From an uncultured Chlamydiae bacterium (GTDB lineage: Bacteria; Chlamydiota; Chlamydiia; Chlamydiales; SM23-39), in NCBI GenBank assembly GCA_903864395.1, contig CAIPFQ010000176.1:1-5761 (forward strand): 5,761 bases of DNA. The letters are read 5' to 3'. Position numbers and translations under genes: made by a program. Positions 5,369-5,761 of this stretch are shown here, one piece after another; positions within the stretch are counted from its first letter, which is position 1; every line of letters starts with the position of its first letter. The notes beneath the pieces were generated by a model. That model did not search any database and was not told the origin of the DNA. It saw nothing but the letters and a program-made list of their open reading frames with translations.

Positions 5369-5761
5369 CGCAGAGGTGCAATGCTTGAGGGAGAATTTCC
5401 AACACAGCTCCCAAGATTTCGTTGATATGCAGTGGAAATTTTCCGTTCACAAAATGGGACAAGAAATTGGGGGAGCGATTAAAGGATGTATAGGATGTCT
5501 ACAGAAAGTTTGTCACACCCCAGTCAGCAGGGGCTATTTTCATAATTCCGACATTCGCTCCTTGGATTCACTGATTCCACGATGACTGTTGAAGACTCCG
5601 TTTCCCGAGTCGGTATCGGCATTGTGGAAATAGTCTTTTCCCCTAGATGTTTTTGAGACAGACATTTTATGGTCCCTCAACAGAGAAGTAAAATTTTCTG
5701 TTACTTTTTGTAGATATTTGCTACTATGGTTTCTCCATATGAAATGAATCGGAAATGCAAA

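Larger units (their letters stand above)
5267..5761. other. about 495 bases upstream of murC-ddl without a convincing gene
   Basis: I see no gene I would defend here. It holds the candidate operon promoter (5307-5335) and a 20-base palindrome (5349-5368). It also holds a weak hairpin CCCC/GGGG near 5517-5534 followed on the plus strand by four T, and a small GACTC/GAGTC hairpin near 5597-5614. Short frames occur: plus strand 5376-5585 (69 codons, GTG start) and minus strand 5665-5540 (41 residues after a GAGGGA at moderate distance). None has a recognisable motif. No tRNA cloverleaf, terminal repeats or transposase pieces were found. In Chlamydia, murG and ftsW lie just upstream of murC; neither is present in this stretch. 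Confidence 0.6.

Noticed and set aside
5540..5665. 41-residue minus-strand frame with GAGGGA upstream
   Set aside because: No motif, weak start signal and composition unlike its neighbours; mentioned within the intergenic entry but not called as a gene.
5679..5709. Two overlapping, mutually exclusive hairpins (AACAGA/TCTGTT and AAGTAA/TTACTT), switch-like
   Set aside because: Short A+T-rich arms of six bases, no downstream gene on the plus strand for them to control; such pairs are expected by chance in A+T-rich DNA.
5267..5761. tRNA, riboswitch or CIRCE/Fur-type operator
   Set aside because: No T-loop (GGTTC) or cloverleaf arms, no CIRCE half-sites, no Fur-box pattern; the palindrome at 5349-5368 matches none of these.

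Overview
The window carries a five-gene cluster, all on the minus strand, covering about 85% of its length. Transcription runs from high to low coordinates: a fused murC-ddl gene (5266 to 2951), an ftsQ-type division gene (2954 to 2022), a KH-domain RNA-binding gene of the khpA type (1963 to 1733), an RsbV-like STAS anti-sigma-factor antagonist (1725 to 1381) and miaA (1384 to 386). Two junctions are 4-base ATGA stop/start overlaps (murC-ddl/ftsQ and STAS/miaA). At a third, the Shine-Dalgarno of the STAS gene overlaps the khpA stop codon. The cluster therefore looks like one translationally coupled operon.

A single polypeptide joining UDP-N-acetylmuramate-L-alanine ligase to D-alanine-D-alanine ligase is a known hallmark of Chlamydiota. 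From memory, the neighbourhood also matches the Chlamydia trachomatis block around murC/ddl, the FtsQ-like gene, rsbV2 and miaA. The organism is most likely a chlamydia. Base composition, in the forties of percent G+C by eye, would suit an environmental (Waddlia/Parachlamydia/Simkania-like) lineage, but genus cannot be fixed from this sequence.

The products act in linked growth processes. MurC-Ddl makes UDP-MurNAc-L-Ala and the D-Ala-D-Ala dipeptide for the peptidoglycan precursor. FtsQ is the bitopic divisome scaffold. The KH protein is a small RNA binder, which in other bacteria pairs with KhpB/Jag. The STAS protein is a phospho-switch of the partner-switching type. MiaA prenylates A37 of tRNAs reading UNN codons.

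The left flank (1-385) holds the end of a possible plus-strand gene, a strong inverted repeat at its edge, a perfect 24-base palindrome followed by six T (terminator-like), and one or two doubtful small minus-strand frames. The right flank (5267-5761) has no convincing gene. It holds the likely operon promoter, a 20-base palindrome that places an extended -10 sequence on both strands, and scattered short frames.

No mobile element, CRISPR array, tRNA or rRNA was seen. Most of the window is ordinary conserved housekeeping sequence. The best points for a second look are the A9 run exactly at the MurC/Ddl junction, the double extended -10 palindrome upstream of the operon, and the placement of an anti-sigma antagonist inside a wall/division operon.
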